DNA from: Methanosarcinaceae archaeon
Lineage (GTDB): Archaea; Halobacteriota; Methanosarcinia; Methanosarcinales; Methanosarcinaceae
Direction: 5' to 3'
DNA: 21,127 nt
NCBI GenBank assembly: GCA_017613335.1
Contig: JAGAEB010000015.1
Coordinates: 1 to 21,127 of the forward strand
Shown: positions 14,305-21,050 of the stretch, piece by piece
Layout: every line of letters begins with the position of its first letter
Numbering within the stretch: the stretch's first letter is position 1
The notes under the pieces: model-generated
Database searches by the model: none
The model's input: only the letters and a program-made list of their open reading frames with translations
Told to the model about the DNA's origin: nothing
Made by a program: the position numbers and the translations under genes

Positions 14305-14766
14305 ATGTACGCAGTTATCAGAGTCAGAGGCCCGGCCGGTGTCAGAGGAGAGATCGAAGACACCATGAAAATGCTCCGCCTCCACAAAGTCAACCACTGT
14401 GTTATTCTTTCCGAAAACGCAGTCAACACCGGCATGGTCCAGAAAGTCAAAGACTACACCGCTTTCGGAACCATCGGTGCTGAAGAGATCGAAGCCCTCC
14501 TGATCAACAGAGGACGCCTTGCAGGCGGCGACAGACTGACCGATGAATACGTCAAGGAAAACACCCCGTACGCAGACATCAAAGCGCTCGCTGCAGCTCT
14601 CGCAAACGAAGAAGTCAGGATCAAAGACATCCCCGGCCTCAAACCGGTCTTCAGACTTCACCCGCCGAGAAAAGGACACGCAGGTATCAAGAGAACCGTC
14701 CAGCAGGGCGGTGTCCTCGGTAACCACGGCGAAAACATTTCCGTCCTTCTGAACAAAATGAGATGA
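14305..14766 (+). CDS. rpl30: 50S ribosomal protein L30 (uL30)
   Basis: A 153-aa protein of the long archaeal/eukaryotic L7 type, not the 60-aa bacterial form. YAVIRVRGPAGVRGEIEDTM is the ferredoxin-like N-terminal core with the RLHKVNHCVIL strand, and FRLHPPRKGHAGIKR near residue 120 is an archaeal hallmark. GGAGG lies at normal distance from the ATG at 14305, 2 nt after the S5 stop. Confidence 0.97.
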   Translation: MYAVIRVRGPAGVRGEIEDTMKMLRLHKVNHCVILSENAVNTGMVQKVKDYTAFGTIGAEEIEALLINRGRLAGGDRLTDEYVKENTPYADIKALAAALANEEVRIKDIPGLKPVFRLHPPRKGHAGIKRTVQQGGVLGNHGENISVLLNKMR

Positions 14767-14776
14767 GGTGCTGAAC

Positions 14777-15274
14777 ATGGGACACATTAACACTAAGAAG
14801 TACAGAGGATCCCGCACATGCGGCGGCGGTACCCACAAGAACAGAAGAGGTGCCGGTAACCGCGGCGGCCGCGGAAGAGCCGGTGCAAACAAACACCACT
14901 TCATCGTTGCCATGCGCGAAGGCTTCAGAAAAGGTTACATCCACAAAGGATTCCGCAGACCGGCAGCCGTCGTCAGTCCGACTTTCACCGTGAACGTCGG
15001 TGAACTCGATGAACTCGTCGACTACCTGTTCGAGAACGAAGCCGAATACGTTGAAAAAGAAGGCGACCTTTACAAGGTCAACCTGACTCACGTCGGATTC
15101 GACAAAGTCCTGGGTTCCGGAAAAGTCACCAAAAAACTCAGCGTCACCGCACCGGCCTTCTCCGCCTCCGCTGCCGCGAAGATCGAAGAAGCCGGCGGCG
15201 AATGCATCGAATGTGACGAATGCGAATGCTGCTGCGGAGACGAAGAATCTGAAGAGGAAGAATCTGAGGAGTGA
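14777..15274 (+). CDS. rpl15: 50S ribosomal protein L15 (uL15) with Cys-rich acidic tail
   Basis: A 165-aa early-assembly protein. The Gly/Arg-rich N-terminus (SRTCGGGTHKNRRGAGNRGG) and the fold core ending at SVTAPAFSASAAAKIEEAGGE are normal L15. The tail is not: residues 143-153 hold six Cys (C143, C146, C149, C151-C153 in GECIECDECECCCGD), followed by Asp/Glu/Ser to the end. Archaeal L15 usually stops near residue 145-150, so this adds roughly 15-20 residues. The ATG at 14777 is 6 nt after GAGGTG; an in-frame GTG at 14768 is part of that site. Last gene of the second unit; secY does not follow directly. Confidence 0.97.
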   Translation: MGHINTKKYRGSRTCGGGTHKNRRGAGNRGGRGRAGANKHHFIVAMREGFRKGYIHKGFRRPAAVVSPTFTVNVGELDELVDYLFENEAEYVEKEGDLYKVNLTHVGFDKVLGSGKVTKKLSVTAPAFSASAAAKIEEAGGECIECDECECCCGDEESEEEESEE

Positions 15275-15282
15275 TCAGGACC

Positions 15283-15352
15283 GATCCCGTCCGGTCCCGT
15301 GTCCGGCTCTGCGATCTGACAGGGCCGGCAGATCCGCGGGACGGGATCTTTT
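15283..15352 (+). terminator. Long hairpin with T-run after L15
   Basis: Outer arms GATCCCGTCC (15283-15292) and GGACGGGATC (15339-15348) are perfect; inner arms CCGGCTCTG (15303-15311) and CAGGGCCGG (15320-15328) pair with one wobble. TTTT (15349-15352) follows directly. It starts 8 nt past the L15 stop. Confidence 0.6.
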
Positions 15353-15362
15353 CTGATGTCAT

Positions 15363-15380
15363 GCCGGAGATCTCTCCGGC
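15363..15380 (+). terminator. Short GC-rich hairpin, second in series
   Basis: Arms GCCGGAGA (15363-15370) and TCTCCGGC (15373-15380) are perfect; the inner pairs probably open to form a loop. Followed by CGCTCTTT. Confidence 0.4.
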
Positions 15381-15391
15381 CGCTCTTTAAA

Positions 15392-15462
15392 CAGACACAC
15401 CGTCCGCACTGTCTGACAGATGTCCGGCAGAACGGATGCGGTGTCTGACAGGTTTTTTGTTT
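15392..15462 (+). terminator. Hairpin with T-tract, third in series
   Basis: Arms CAGACAC (15392-15398) and GTGTCTG (15441-15447), with inner CGTCCG (15401-15406) pairing to CGGATG (15433-15438) through one wobble. A T-rich tract TTTTTTGTTTT starts at 15453. It looks like a backup terminator insulating secY. Confidence 0.5.
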
Positions 15463-15549
15463 TCAGGCTTTGTTTTTCCGGACGATCATCACCGGCCTTC
15501 CGGCCGGCACCATTTTCCGGGAATAAAAAAAGAAACTTTTTATAGATTG

Positions 15550-15557
15550 TTTATATA
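15550..15557 (+). promoter_or_regulatory. TATA box of secY
   Basis: TTTATATA within an AT-rich run (15535-15558). A start site about 25 nt downstream near 15582 gives a leader of about 50 nt that contains the palindrome at 15602-15618. Confidence 0.6.
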
Positions 15558-15601
15558 TGAGCCATATCTGACCGTCAGGACATCAGGCGGTTGAAATCCT
15601 A

Positions 15602-15618
15602 TTTACATTGAATGTAAA
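15602..15618 (+). promoter_or_regulatory. 17-bp palindrome in the secY leader
   Basis: TTTACATT-G-AATGTAAA is a perfect dyad around one central base. It abuts the GGGTG ribosome site and lies about 20-35 nt past the predicted start of transcription, where a bound repressor would block elongation. A single-base loop makes an RNA hairpin less likely than a protein operator. Confidence 0.5.
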
Positions 15619-15632
15619 GGGTGTTAAATTAA

Positions 15633-17096
15633 ATGAGTGTCAGGAATGTACTGGAACCGTTTTTCAGCAGGTTACCTGCTGTTGCGAGACCTGAAAAGCA
15701 AGTCCTGTTCAAAAACAAAGTTTTCTGGACCTTAGCAATTCTTGCTCTGTACTTTGTTTTATCGAACGTCCCCTTGTTTGGCATGTCCGCAGAATCGATC
15801 GATCTCTTTGAAGCATATCGTGCTTTCTTTGCAGGCGCAACCGGATCTATTATTGTCTTAGGTATTGGTCCGATCGTCACGGCATCCATCATTCTGCAGT
15901 TGCTCGTCGGCGGTGAAATCGTTAAACTGGATCTGACCGACCCGGCTGACCAGGCTTACTTCCAGGGCGCTCAGAAATTCCTTGTCTTCATTATGATCAT
16001 CCTCGAAACGCTCCCGCAGCTTTTCGGTTACATCACACCGGATGCCGGACTCGCCGCAGCCCTCGGTGTCCCGACCGCTTTCGTGACGTTCCTGCTCTTC
16101 ATTCAGATCGTCATCGGCGGCCTTCTCATCATGTTCATGGATGAAGTCATCTCCAAATGGGGTATCGGCTCCGGTATCAGTCTGTTCATCGTTGCCGGTG
16201 TTTCCCAGCAGCTCGTGACCGGTATGATCAACTGGATGAGCGGTTCCGACGGTCTTCCGATCGGTATCATCCCGAAGTGGTACGTCCTCATCAGAAGCGG
16301 CGACCTCTTCTCCAACGGCTTCCAGTACCTCATGATCAATGCAGGTCTGTTAGCTCTCATAAGCACCGTTATCATCTTCCTCGTCGTCGTTTACGTGGAA
16401 TCCGTCCGTATCGAGATCCCGCTTGCCCACGCAGCCGTCAAAGGTGCCCGCGGCAAGTTCCCGGTCAAACTGATCTATGCATCAGTCATCCCGATGATCC
16501 TCGTCCGCGCCCTTCAGGCAAACATCCAGCTCATCGGTGTGATCCTTTCCAGATACACCACCGTCCTTGGTGAATACAGCGGTACGACGCCGGTCAACGG
16601 CATCATGTACTACCTCTCATCCATCAACGGTCCGTCCGACTGGATCCCGTCCCTCGTTGCACAGCACTTTGCCTCTATGGGATATGCATCCCCGGCTCTC
16701 TGGCAGATCGGTCTGCACCTCCTCACAGATGCATTCCTCCTGACTGTCGGCGGTATCATCTTCGCTCTGTTCTGGATCGAAACGACCGGCATGGGCGCCA
16801 AAGCAACAGCCAGAAAGATCTTCAACTCCGGCATGCAGATCCCGGGTTTCAGACGCAACATCGGCTCCATTGAAAAGATCATGCTGCGTTACATCCCGAA
16901 AGTCACCGTCATCGGCGGTCTCTTCATCGGTCTCCTGACGCTCTTTGCAAGCATGTTCGGTACAGTCGGAAGCGCCGGCGGTACAAGCCTGCTTCTGGCC
17001 GTCAGCATCGTCTACAGACTCTATGAAGACCTTGCCAAGGAACAGATCTCTGAAATGCACCCGATGCTCCGCAGCTTCCTCGGACAGGAAGACTGA
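15633..17096 (+). CDS. secY: Preprotein translocase subunit SecY
   Basis: A 487-aa channel-forming membrane protein (Sec61 alpha orthologue) that moves proteins through or into the cytoplasmic membrane with SecE and Sec61beta. About ten hydrophobic segments are visible, starting at FWTLAILALYFVL (residues about 30-45). Family marks include GIGPIVTASIILQLL, DEVISKWGIGSGISLFIVAG and the cytoplasmic loop ESVRIEIPLAHAAVKGARGKFPVKLIY. The length fits the archaeal family. GGGTG lies about 10-12 nt before the ATG, slightly far. It stands alone with its own promoter, palindrome and downstream terminators, whereas it usually shares an operon with L15 and adk. Confidence 0.98.
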   Translation: MSVRNVLEPFFSRLPAVARPEKQVLFKNKVFWTLAILALYFVLSNVPLFGMSAESIDLFEAYRAFFAGATGSIIVLGIGPIVTASIILQLLVGGEIVKLDLTDPADQAYFQGAQKFLVFIMIILETLPQLFGYITPDAGLAAALGVPTAFVTFLLFIQIVIGGLLIMFMDEVISKWGIGSGISLFIVAGVSQQLVTGMINWMSGSDGLPIGIIPKWYVLIRSGDLFSNGFQYLMINAGLLALISTVIIFLVVVYVESVRIEIPLAHAAVKGARGKFPVKLIYASVIPMILVRALQANIQLIGVILSRYTTVLGEYSGTTPVNGIMYYLSSINGPSDWIPSLVAQHFASMGYASPALWQIGLHLLTDAFLLTVGGIIFALFWIETTGMGAKATARKIFNSGMQIPGFRRNIGSIEKIMLRYIPKVTVIGGLFIGLLTLFASMFGTVGSAGGTSLLLAVSIVYRLYEDLAKEQISEMHPMLRSFLGQED

Positions 17097-17132
17097 GGCG
17101 ATCCCTGCAGCACAAAGATCCAAGCGAACAAA

Positions 17133-17234
17133 CAGAACGATCTGCGCAGCAGAATGATCTGTATAACAGAACGATTTGCGCAGCAGAATGATCTGTATAA
17201 CAGAACGATCTGTACAACAGAATGATCCGTATCC
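17133..17234. repeat. 17-bp tandem repeat, 6 copies
   Basis: Consensus CAGAAYGATCTGYRYAR, six units in phase from 17133. Units alternate: 1 and 3 (CAGAACGATYTGCGCAG) and 2 and 4 (CAGAATGATCTGTATAA) make a 34-bp higher-order repeat; unit 6 is degenerate. It begins 37 nt past the secY stop. Confidence 0.92.
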
Positions 17235-17259
17235 GTCAGCAATGACCGGACACGGCTTC

Positions 17260-17290
17260 AAAGGAAATCCTTCGGGATTTCCTTTTTTTT
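17260..17290 (+). terminator. secY terminator: UUCG hairpin with T-tract
   Basis: Arms AAAGGAAATCC (17260-17270) and GGATTTCCTTT (17275-17285) with the stable tetraloop TTCG, running into eight T (17283-17290). It has the form of a bacterial intrinsic terminator; archaeal RNA polymerase ends at T-tracts. Confidence 0.85.
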
Positions 17291-17293
17291 ATC

Positions 17294-17337
17294 GCCGGGT
17301 CAGGCCTTTCCGCCCGGCTTTTTGTGTTTTTGGTTTT
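17294..17337 (+). terminator. Backup hairpin plus T-rich tract
   Basis: Arms GCCGGG (17294-17299) and CCCGGC (17313-17318) followed by TTTTTGTGTTTTTGGTTTTT. It lies directly after the first terminator. Confidence 0.65.
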
Positions 17338-17525
17338 TCCGTCATAACTTTTTTATGTGATCGTTTCATTCTCTTCTCACCGTCTGTGCCGGACGGATGA
17401 CGGATTCTGACCGCCGTTTCGCGGTCCTCATGTTTTTCCGTTTTTCCTTTTCCGGTTTATCAGTATGATGCTTTACAGTCTGCAGTCTTCTCTGCAGGAT
17501 CCTTCTCTATTTCGGTGACTTTATT

Positions 17526-18173
17526 ATGGATATTATTTTATTCGGCCCGCCGGGCGCAGGCAAAGGTACACAGGCACAGCAGCTTTCTGAAAAATACAAC
17601 ATTCCGCACATTTCCACAGGCGATATCCTCCGTGAAAATGTCCGCAAAGGAACTCCGCTCGGCCTTGAAGCCAAAAGCTACATGGACAACGGACAGCTGG
17701 TTCCCGACAATGTCCTGATCGGCATCATCCGTGACAGACTGTCTCAGGATGACTGCAAAACCGGTTATCTCCTTGACGGCTACCCGAGGACCATCCCGCA
17801 GGCAGATGCTCTTGCAGGCATCCTTGCAGAGATCAGCAAACCGATCGACCGTGTCATCAACATCGTCGTCCCGGCAGAAAACCTCGTGACCCGTCTTTCC
17901 GGCCGTCTGATGTGTACCTGCGGCGCCAGCTACCACAAGACTTTCAACGCGCCGAAGAAAGAAGGCATCTGTGACGTCTGCGGCAAAGAACTCTATCAGA
18001 GATCCGACGACAAAGAAGAAGCGATCAGACAGCGCCTGACATCCTACGAAGCGCAGACCGCACCGCTGGTCGCCTATTACAGAGAAAAAGACCTCCTCTC
18101 CGATGTCGACGGTACGAAAGATATCAAAGCCGTCACGCAGGACATCGCCTCGATCCTTGCAAAATACGAATGA
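17526..18173 (+). CDS. adk: Adenylate kinase, long zinc-lid type
   Basis: A 215-aa enzyme that interconverts ATP + AMP and 2 ADP. Visible are the P-loop GPPGAGKGT (7-15), the AMP-binding STGDILR (30-36), DGYPRT (84-89) and a long LID (about 122-160) with four Cys (130, 132, 149, 152) that would hold zinc. The first pair is C-x-C instead of the commoner C-x2-C. This is the bacterial-like monomeric form, found in several methanogens, not the short trimeric archaeal AdkA. GGTGA is 7 nt before the ATG at 17526. It sits between secY and DUF106 as usual, but with repeat-filled gaps on both sides. Confidence 0.96.
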   Translation: MDIILFGPPGAGKGTQAQQLSEKYNIPHISTGDILRENVRKGTPLGLEAKSYMDNGQLVPDNVLIGIIRDRLSQDDCKTGYLLDGYPRTIPQADALAGILAEISKPIDRVINIVVPAENLVTRLSGRLMCTCGASYHKTFNAPKKEGICDVCGKELYQRSDDKEEAIRQRLTSYEAQTAPLVAYYREKDLLSDVDGTKDIKAVTQDIASILAKYE

Positions 18174-18211
18174 TCTGTCCTGCGATGCATCATCCGTCAT
18201 CAGTCCGTCCG

Positions 18212-18325
18212 GTCTTCCGCATGGTTTTTCCTTACAGTCTTCCGCATGGTTTTTCCGTGCGGTCTTCTGCGTGGTTTTTCCGTGCGGTCTTCTGCGTGGT
18301 TTTTCCGTGCGGTCTTCCCGCACGG
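18212..18325. repeat. 25-bp tandem repeat, 4 copies plus a partial
   Basis: GTCTTCYGC starts at 18212, 18237, 18262 and 18287, with a partial copy at 18312; each unit contains YGCRTGGTTTTTCC. Units 3 and 4 are identical. The array fills the adk-DUF106 gap and its last copy turns into a hairpin arm. Confidence 0.93.
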
Positions 18326-18354
18326 CACCGGCCGGCGGATGATGTTTCTTTTTT
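18305..18354 (+). terminator. Hairpin and T-tract at the end of the 25-bp array
   Basis: Arms CCGTGCGG (18305-18312) and CCGCACGG (18318-18325) with a 5-nt loop. A T-rich run TTTCTTTTTT follows at 18345-18354, about 20 nt downstream. A candidate adk terminator formed partly by repeat sequence. Confidence 0.45.
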
Positions 18355-18377
18355 GACAGATCCGGTCAGGTATCATT

Positions 18378-19007
18378 ATGGAAACAGCACAAGCAAAAAG
18401 TTATCTGGAAAAGATTCTTCTGGCCATCGGCGTTCTCCTGTTCATCGGTGTCCTTATTCCGGGCTTCAGAGAAATCCTCGGGCAGACCGTCAACATCTTT
18501 ATGGGACCGGTCGCCGCTTATGCCGGGCCTTCCAATTTCTTCCTGGTCATCTCCGTGATGGCAGTCATCACGGCCTGTTACTCTTCCCTGATCCAGAAAT
18601 ATACGATCGATCAGGAACGCATGATGGAAATGCAGGAGAATATGAAGCGGTTCCAGGCCGAAATGCGTGAAGCGCAGAAAACACAGAATACTTACCAGAT
18701 GAAGCGTCTGCAGGAACAGCAGGCTGAAATGATGGGCGAACAGTCCGCCATGATGAAGGAACAGTTCAAGCCCATGTTCTACATCGTCATCGTCTCGATC
18801 CCGCTCTATATGTGGATGTATTACTATGTCAACACCCATGCGGGCGTGACGATCGTCTTCCCGTTCTGGGGCGAGAGACCCATGATGGATCTCGTGGGCA
18901 TCTGGATCTTCAGATTCCCGATCTGTGTCATCTGGTGGATCATCACTTCCATCGCTTTCAGCCAGATCCTCAGAAAGATCCTGAAGATCGGCGTCCCCGG
19001 CGTCTGA
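18378..19007 (+). CDS. DUF106 membrane protein, EMC3/Oxa1-like insertase
   Basis: A 209-aa membrane protein of the DUF106/EMC3/TMCO1 group, placed in the Oxa1/YidC superfamily and thought to help insert membrane proteins. Hydrophobic segments lie at about 11-30, 53-73, 132-151 and 174-197. Between the second and third is a polar, Met/Gln/Glu-rich coiled coil (about 75-128; ERMMEMQENMKRFQAEMREA), the signature of the family and the likely ribosome-facing part. The ribosome site is weak (AGGT about 6 nt upstream of the ATG at 18378). It lies between adk and cmk as in other archaea and near secY, fitting a role in membrane insertion. Confidence 0.93.
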   Translation: METAQAKSYLEKILLAIGVLLFIGVLIPGFREILGQTVNIFMGPVAAYAGPSNFFLVISVMAVITACYSSLIQKYTIDQERMMEMQENMKRFQAEMREAQKTQNTYQMKRLQEQQAEMMGEQSAMMKEQFKPMFYIVIVSIPLYMWMYYYVNTHAGVTIVFPFWGERPMMDLVGIWIFRFPICVIWWIITSIAFSQILRKILKIGVPGV

Positions 19008-19031
19008 GACAGGTACGGAGGGTATGATAAT

Positions 19032-19577
19032 ATGATCATCACGATCAGCGGTCTTCCGGGAACCGGAACGACGACCGTCTCAAAGATACTGCAGGAACAC
19101 TACGGCATGGATTTCAGGAACGGCGGCGAGATCTTCCGCGGCCTGGCACAGGAACGCGGCATGACCCTTGCCGAATTCGGCGCCCTCTGCGAAGCCGATG
19201 TCACCGTCGATCGTCTGATCGATGAACAGCACAAAAAGCTTTCAAGGGAATGCGACAACATCATCCTTGAAGGCCGTCTGGCAGGTCTGATGGCCGAACC
19301 GCCGGCTCATGTGAAATGTATCCGCATCTGGCTCAAAGCGCCTCTTGAGACCCGTGTCCGCCGCATCATGGACCGCGAAGGATCGTCTTCCTTCAAGTTT
19401 GAAATGAACAAGACGATGGAACGCGAAGAATCCGAAAGAACGCGGTATCAGAAATATTACAACGTCGATATCAACGATCTGACCGGCTATGATATTGTCC
19501 TCGACACCGAACCGTGGGATCAGTACGGGGTCGCAGACATCCTGATCAAAGCCATCGATCTGTGTTCCGGAAAATAA
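19032..19577 (+). CDS. cmk: Cytidylate kinase, archaeal type (CMP/dCMP kinase)
   Basis: A 181-aa enzyme that phosphorylates CMP and dCMP with ATP. The archaeal form of the P-loop, ISGLPGTGTTTVSK (5-18), is diagnostic, followed by NGGEIFRGLAQERGM (substrate binding), NIILEGRLAG (about 75-84) and the LID Arg cluster MDREGSSSF and REESERTRYQKYYNVDI. The length is normal. GGAGGGT is about 9 nt before the ATG at 19032; the gap to DUF106 is only 24 nt, so the two are probably cotranscribed. In many archaea cbf5 or L14e/L34e follow here; they are absent from this window. Confidence 0.96.
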   Translation: MIITISGLPGTGTTTVSKILQEHYGMDFRNGGEIFRGLAQERGMTLAEFGALCEADVTVDRLIDEQHKKLSRECDNIILEGRLAGLMAEPPAHVKCIRIWLKAPLETRVRRIMDREGSSSFKFEMNKTMEREESERTRYQKYYNVDINDLTGYDIVLDTEPWDQYGVADILIKAIDLCSGK

Positions 19578-19610
19578 ACCGTTCCGGAAACGATCCGTTA
19601 TCCGTTATCC

Positions 19611-19644
19611 GATATGTTCCGGCCGGTCCCGCCCGGAACATATC
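19611..19644 (+). terminator. 12-bp perfect hairpin after cmk
   Basis: Arms GATATGTTCCGG (19611-19622) and CCGGAACATATC (19633-19644) with a 10-nt GC-rich loop, 33 nt after the cmk stop. T-rich DNA follows at some distance (from about 19656), so it is a likely end of the DUF106-cmk transcript. Confidence 0.55.
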
Positions 19645-19692
19645 TCTGACCGGAATCTTTTCTGCAGCTTTTTGGTCCGGTCTTGTGTCGGC

Positions 19693-19775
19693 TTTCTTCT
19701 TTTTTTCAGTCTTTTCGGTTTATTTTGTTTTCTTCTTTTTTTCAGTTCTTTTCGGGTTTATTTTGTTTTCTTCCC
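19693..19775. repeat. T-rich repeat, unit 36-38 bp, 2.2 copies
   Basis: TTTCTTC starts at 19693, 19729 and 19767; the first two units share TTCTTCTTTTTTTCAG, a CTTTTCGG-like middle and TTTATTTTG. The T runs could act as termination signals for transcripts coming from cmk. Confidence 0.8.
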
Positions 19776-20029
19776 TGCTGTCTGTCACAACAGATGCGGC
19801 ATATGCTGCATATGTATATGTGCAATATGACAGGATACAACGTATCACGGAGATCTTCAGCTCCCCGTCCCGCAGACGGTCATCACGAAAACAAGCGGAC
19901 AGGAAAAAAGATGACGCCGGCGGGCATCACGAACACGAAAAAACTCATTTTATTCCGGACATCTGCCGGCGCTTTCTGAAAAACAGGCACATGACCGGCC
20001 GGAAGAACAGCAGGAAAACTGCCGGAAAA

Positions 20030-20072
20030 ATAAAAAAAGAGCATGTTCCCTGGTCGGGAACAGGCTCTTTTG
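20030..20072 (-). terminator. S6e terminator on the minus strand
   Basis: Read on the minus strand, AAAGAGC-C-TGTTCCC pairs with GGGAACA-T-GCTCTTT around a GACCA loop (one mismatch) and runs into seven T (complement of 20032-20038). It lies 19 nt past the S6e stop. Confidence 0.85.
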
Positions 20073-20090
20073 TACCGGTCTGCAGCGTAT

Positions 20091-20516
20091 TTACTCTTCT
20101 GTTGCCGGTGCTTCTTCGCCTTCGGTCTCTTCCGGTTCGAGGCCGAGGAGTTTCGCAACGGATTCAGATCCGAAAACGACGAGTTTTGCGTTGATCTGGG
20201 AAGTGTCCTGAGAGATCTCGGAACCTCTGATGAACTTTCTTCTTCTCTGGCCGTCGATCTTCGGTGTGAAACCTTTGCCGCTTGCGGAAAGGATCTTTCT
20301 CTTGGACGGTCCCGGGAGGTCTGCGCGCATGACAAAGCCGCTCTTGTCGGTGCCGCCGGTGATCTTTGCTTTGTAGCCGGTGATGCCGAGATTATCGGTC
20401 TCGAATTCGTCACCGATGTTCTTGCCGAGGAGTGCGTCTGCTTTCTCGTCAGCGAGTTCAAGTTTGTATGTCTTTCCGTCTCTCGGGTCTGCAAGGACCA
20501 TTTTGAAGTTTGCCAT
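20091..20516 (-). CDS. rps6e: 30S ribosomal protein S6e (eS6)
   Basis: A 141-aa archaeal/eukaryotic small-subunit protein. MANFKMVLADPRDGKTYKLEL, the GYKAKITGGTDKSGFVMRADLPG core and RKFIRGSEISQDTSQINAKLVV are diagnostic. The end is acidic (EETEGEEAPATEE). Archaeal S6e lacks the long phosphorylated eukaryotic tail, so the length is normal. GGAAGGAAT precedes the ATG on the minus strand. The gene stands alone with its own terminator; the usual neighbour infB/aIF2-gamma is not in the window. Confidence 0.97.
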   Translation of the reverse strand: MANFKMVLADPRDGKTYKLELADEKADALLGKNIGDEFETDNLGITGYKAKITGGTDKSGFVMRADLPGPSKRKILSASGKGFTPKIDGQRRRKFIRGSEISQDTSQINAKLVVFGSESVAKLLGLEPEETEGEEAPATEE

Positions 20517-20774
20517 AATATTCCTTCCTTATAAGATCTGTGATCGATATGATCTGCGATCAGTGATCGTGAAATGATGATTCGGTTAATGAACAGATCG
20601 GCCGCCTTTCATCCTGAAATGAGGCATCCCGAACTGTCAGCGATACGCAGGAACCTGTTTTTGATAATGATGTTGATCATGATTCTGTGATGATCTGTTT
20701 TCCTGTCTGATGTTCTGTTTTTCTGACTTTCTGTATTTCCGTCGTCGTAGATAACGGTCTGAAATGGTATCATC

Positions 20775-20784
20775 ATTTATAAAT
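20775..20784 (-). promoter_or_regulatory. Candidate TATA box of S6e
   Basis: ATTTATAAAT, preceded on the minus strand by a purine-rich GAAGAAG. A start near 20750 would give S6e a leader of about 235 nt. A nearer site, CTTATAAGG (complement, around 20530-20538), is too close to the start codon for a normal leader. Confidence 0.4.
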
Positions 20785-20851
20785 CTTCTTCACTGTCGCT
20801 CTTAAAGTTCCGCTGTCCCCTGAACCTTCCTGTCTTTGAGATCGGGATATT

Positions 20852-20905
20852 TTTTCCGTCACGATTTTCCGTCATGATTTTTCCGTCACGATCTTCCGCA
20901 TGATC
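20852..20905. repeat. 13-14 bp imperfect repeat, 4 copies
   Basis: TTCCGTCAYGAT-like units start at 20854, 20867, 20881 and 20894 (last copy TTCCGCATGAT). Spacing varies by one base. Confidence 0.7.
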
Positions 20906-20954
20906 TTCATATGTCCGGTTTCCGTTGTCCGCAAAGCAGTCCGCCCGTCCGATT

Positions 20955-20964
20955 CTTTATATAT
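20955..20964 (+). promoter_or_regulatory. TATA box facing the right end of the window
   Basis: CTTTATATAT is a good archaeal TATA box. A transcript would start near 20990 and run through the 8-bp array toward a gene beyond the window. Confidence 0.4.
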
Positions 20965-21050
20965 CCCGGATCATCTCTACTGTTACGTCGTTACAGCCTC
21001 GTGGCTGCGATCATTTCAATCATTCCGATCTTCTCTCAATCTTTTAATCT

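Larger units (their letters stand above)
15275..15632. other. 358-bp gap between L15 and secY: terminators and promoter
   Basis: No gene. It holds three hairpins in series (15283-15352, 15363-15380, 15392-15462), then an AT-rich promoter (TTTATATA at 15550-15557) and a 17-bp palindrome next to the secY ribosome site. In most archaea secY is joined to L15 in one operon, so this gap separates their control. Confidence 0.8.
17097..17525. other. 429-bp gap between secY and adk
   Basis: No gene. It holds a 17-bp tandem array, two T-tract terminators and about 200 nt of T-rich DNA in which no strong TATA box stands out; TTTTTTATG near 17348 and GGTTTATCAG near 17455 are weak adk promoter candidates. 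Confidence 0.75.
19578..20090. other. 513-bp gap between convergent cmk and S6e
   Basis: No gene recognised. It holds the cmk hairpin (19611-19644), a T-rich repeat (19693-19775), a short ATATGC-rich stretch (GGCATATGCTGCATATG near 19799), about 200 nt without visible signals, and the S6e terminator. Open frames across it are low in complexity and lack ribosome sites. Confidence 0.75.

Noticed and set aside
19514..20194. Plus-strand frame across the cmk-S6e gap with Phe-rich stretch
   Set aside because: It starts inside cmk in another frame, and the Phe run is the T-rich repeat.
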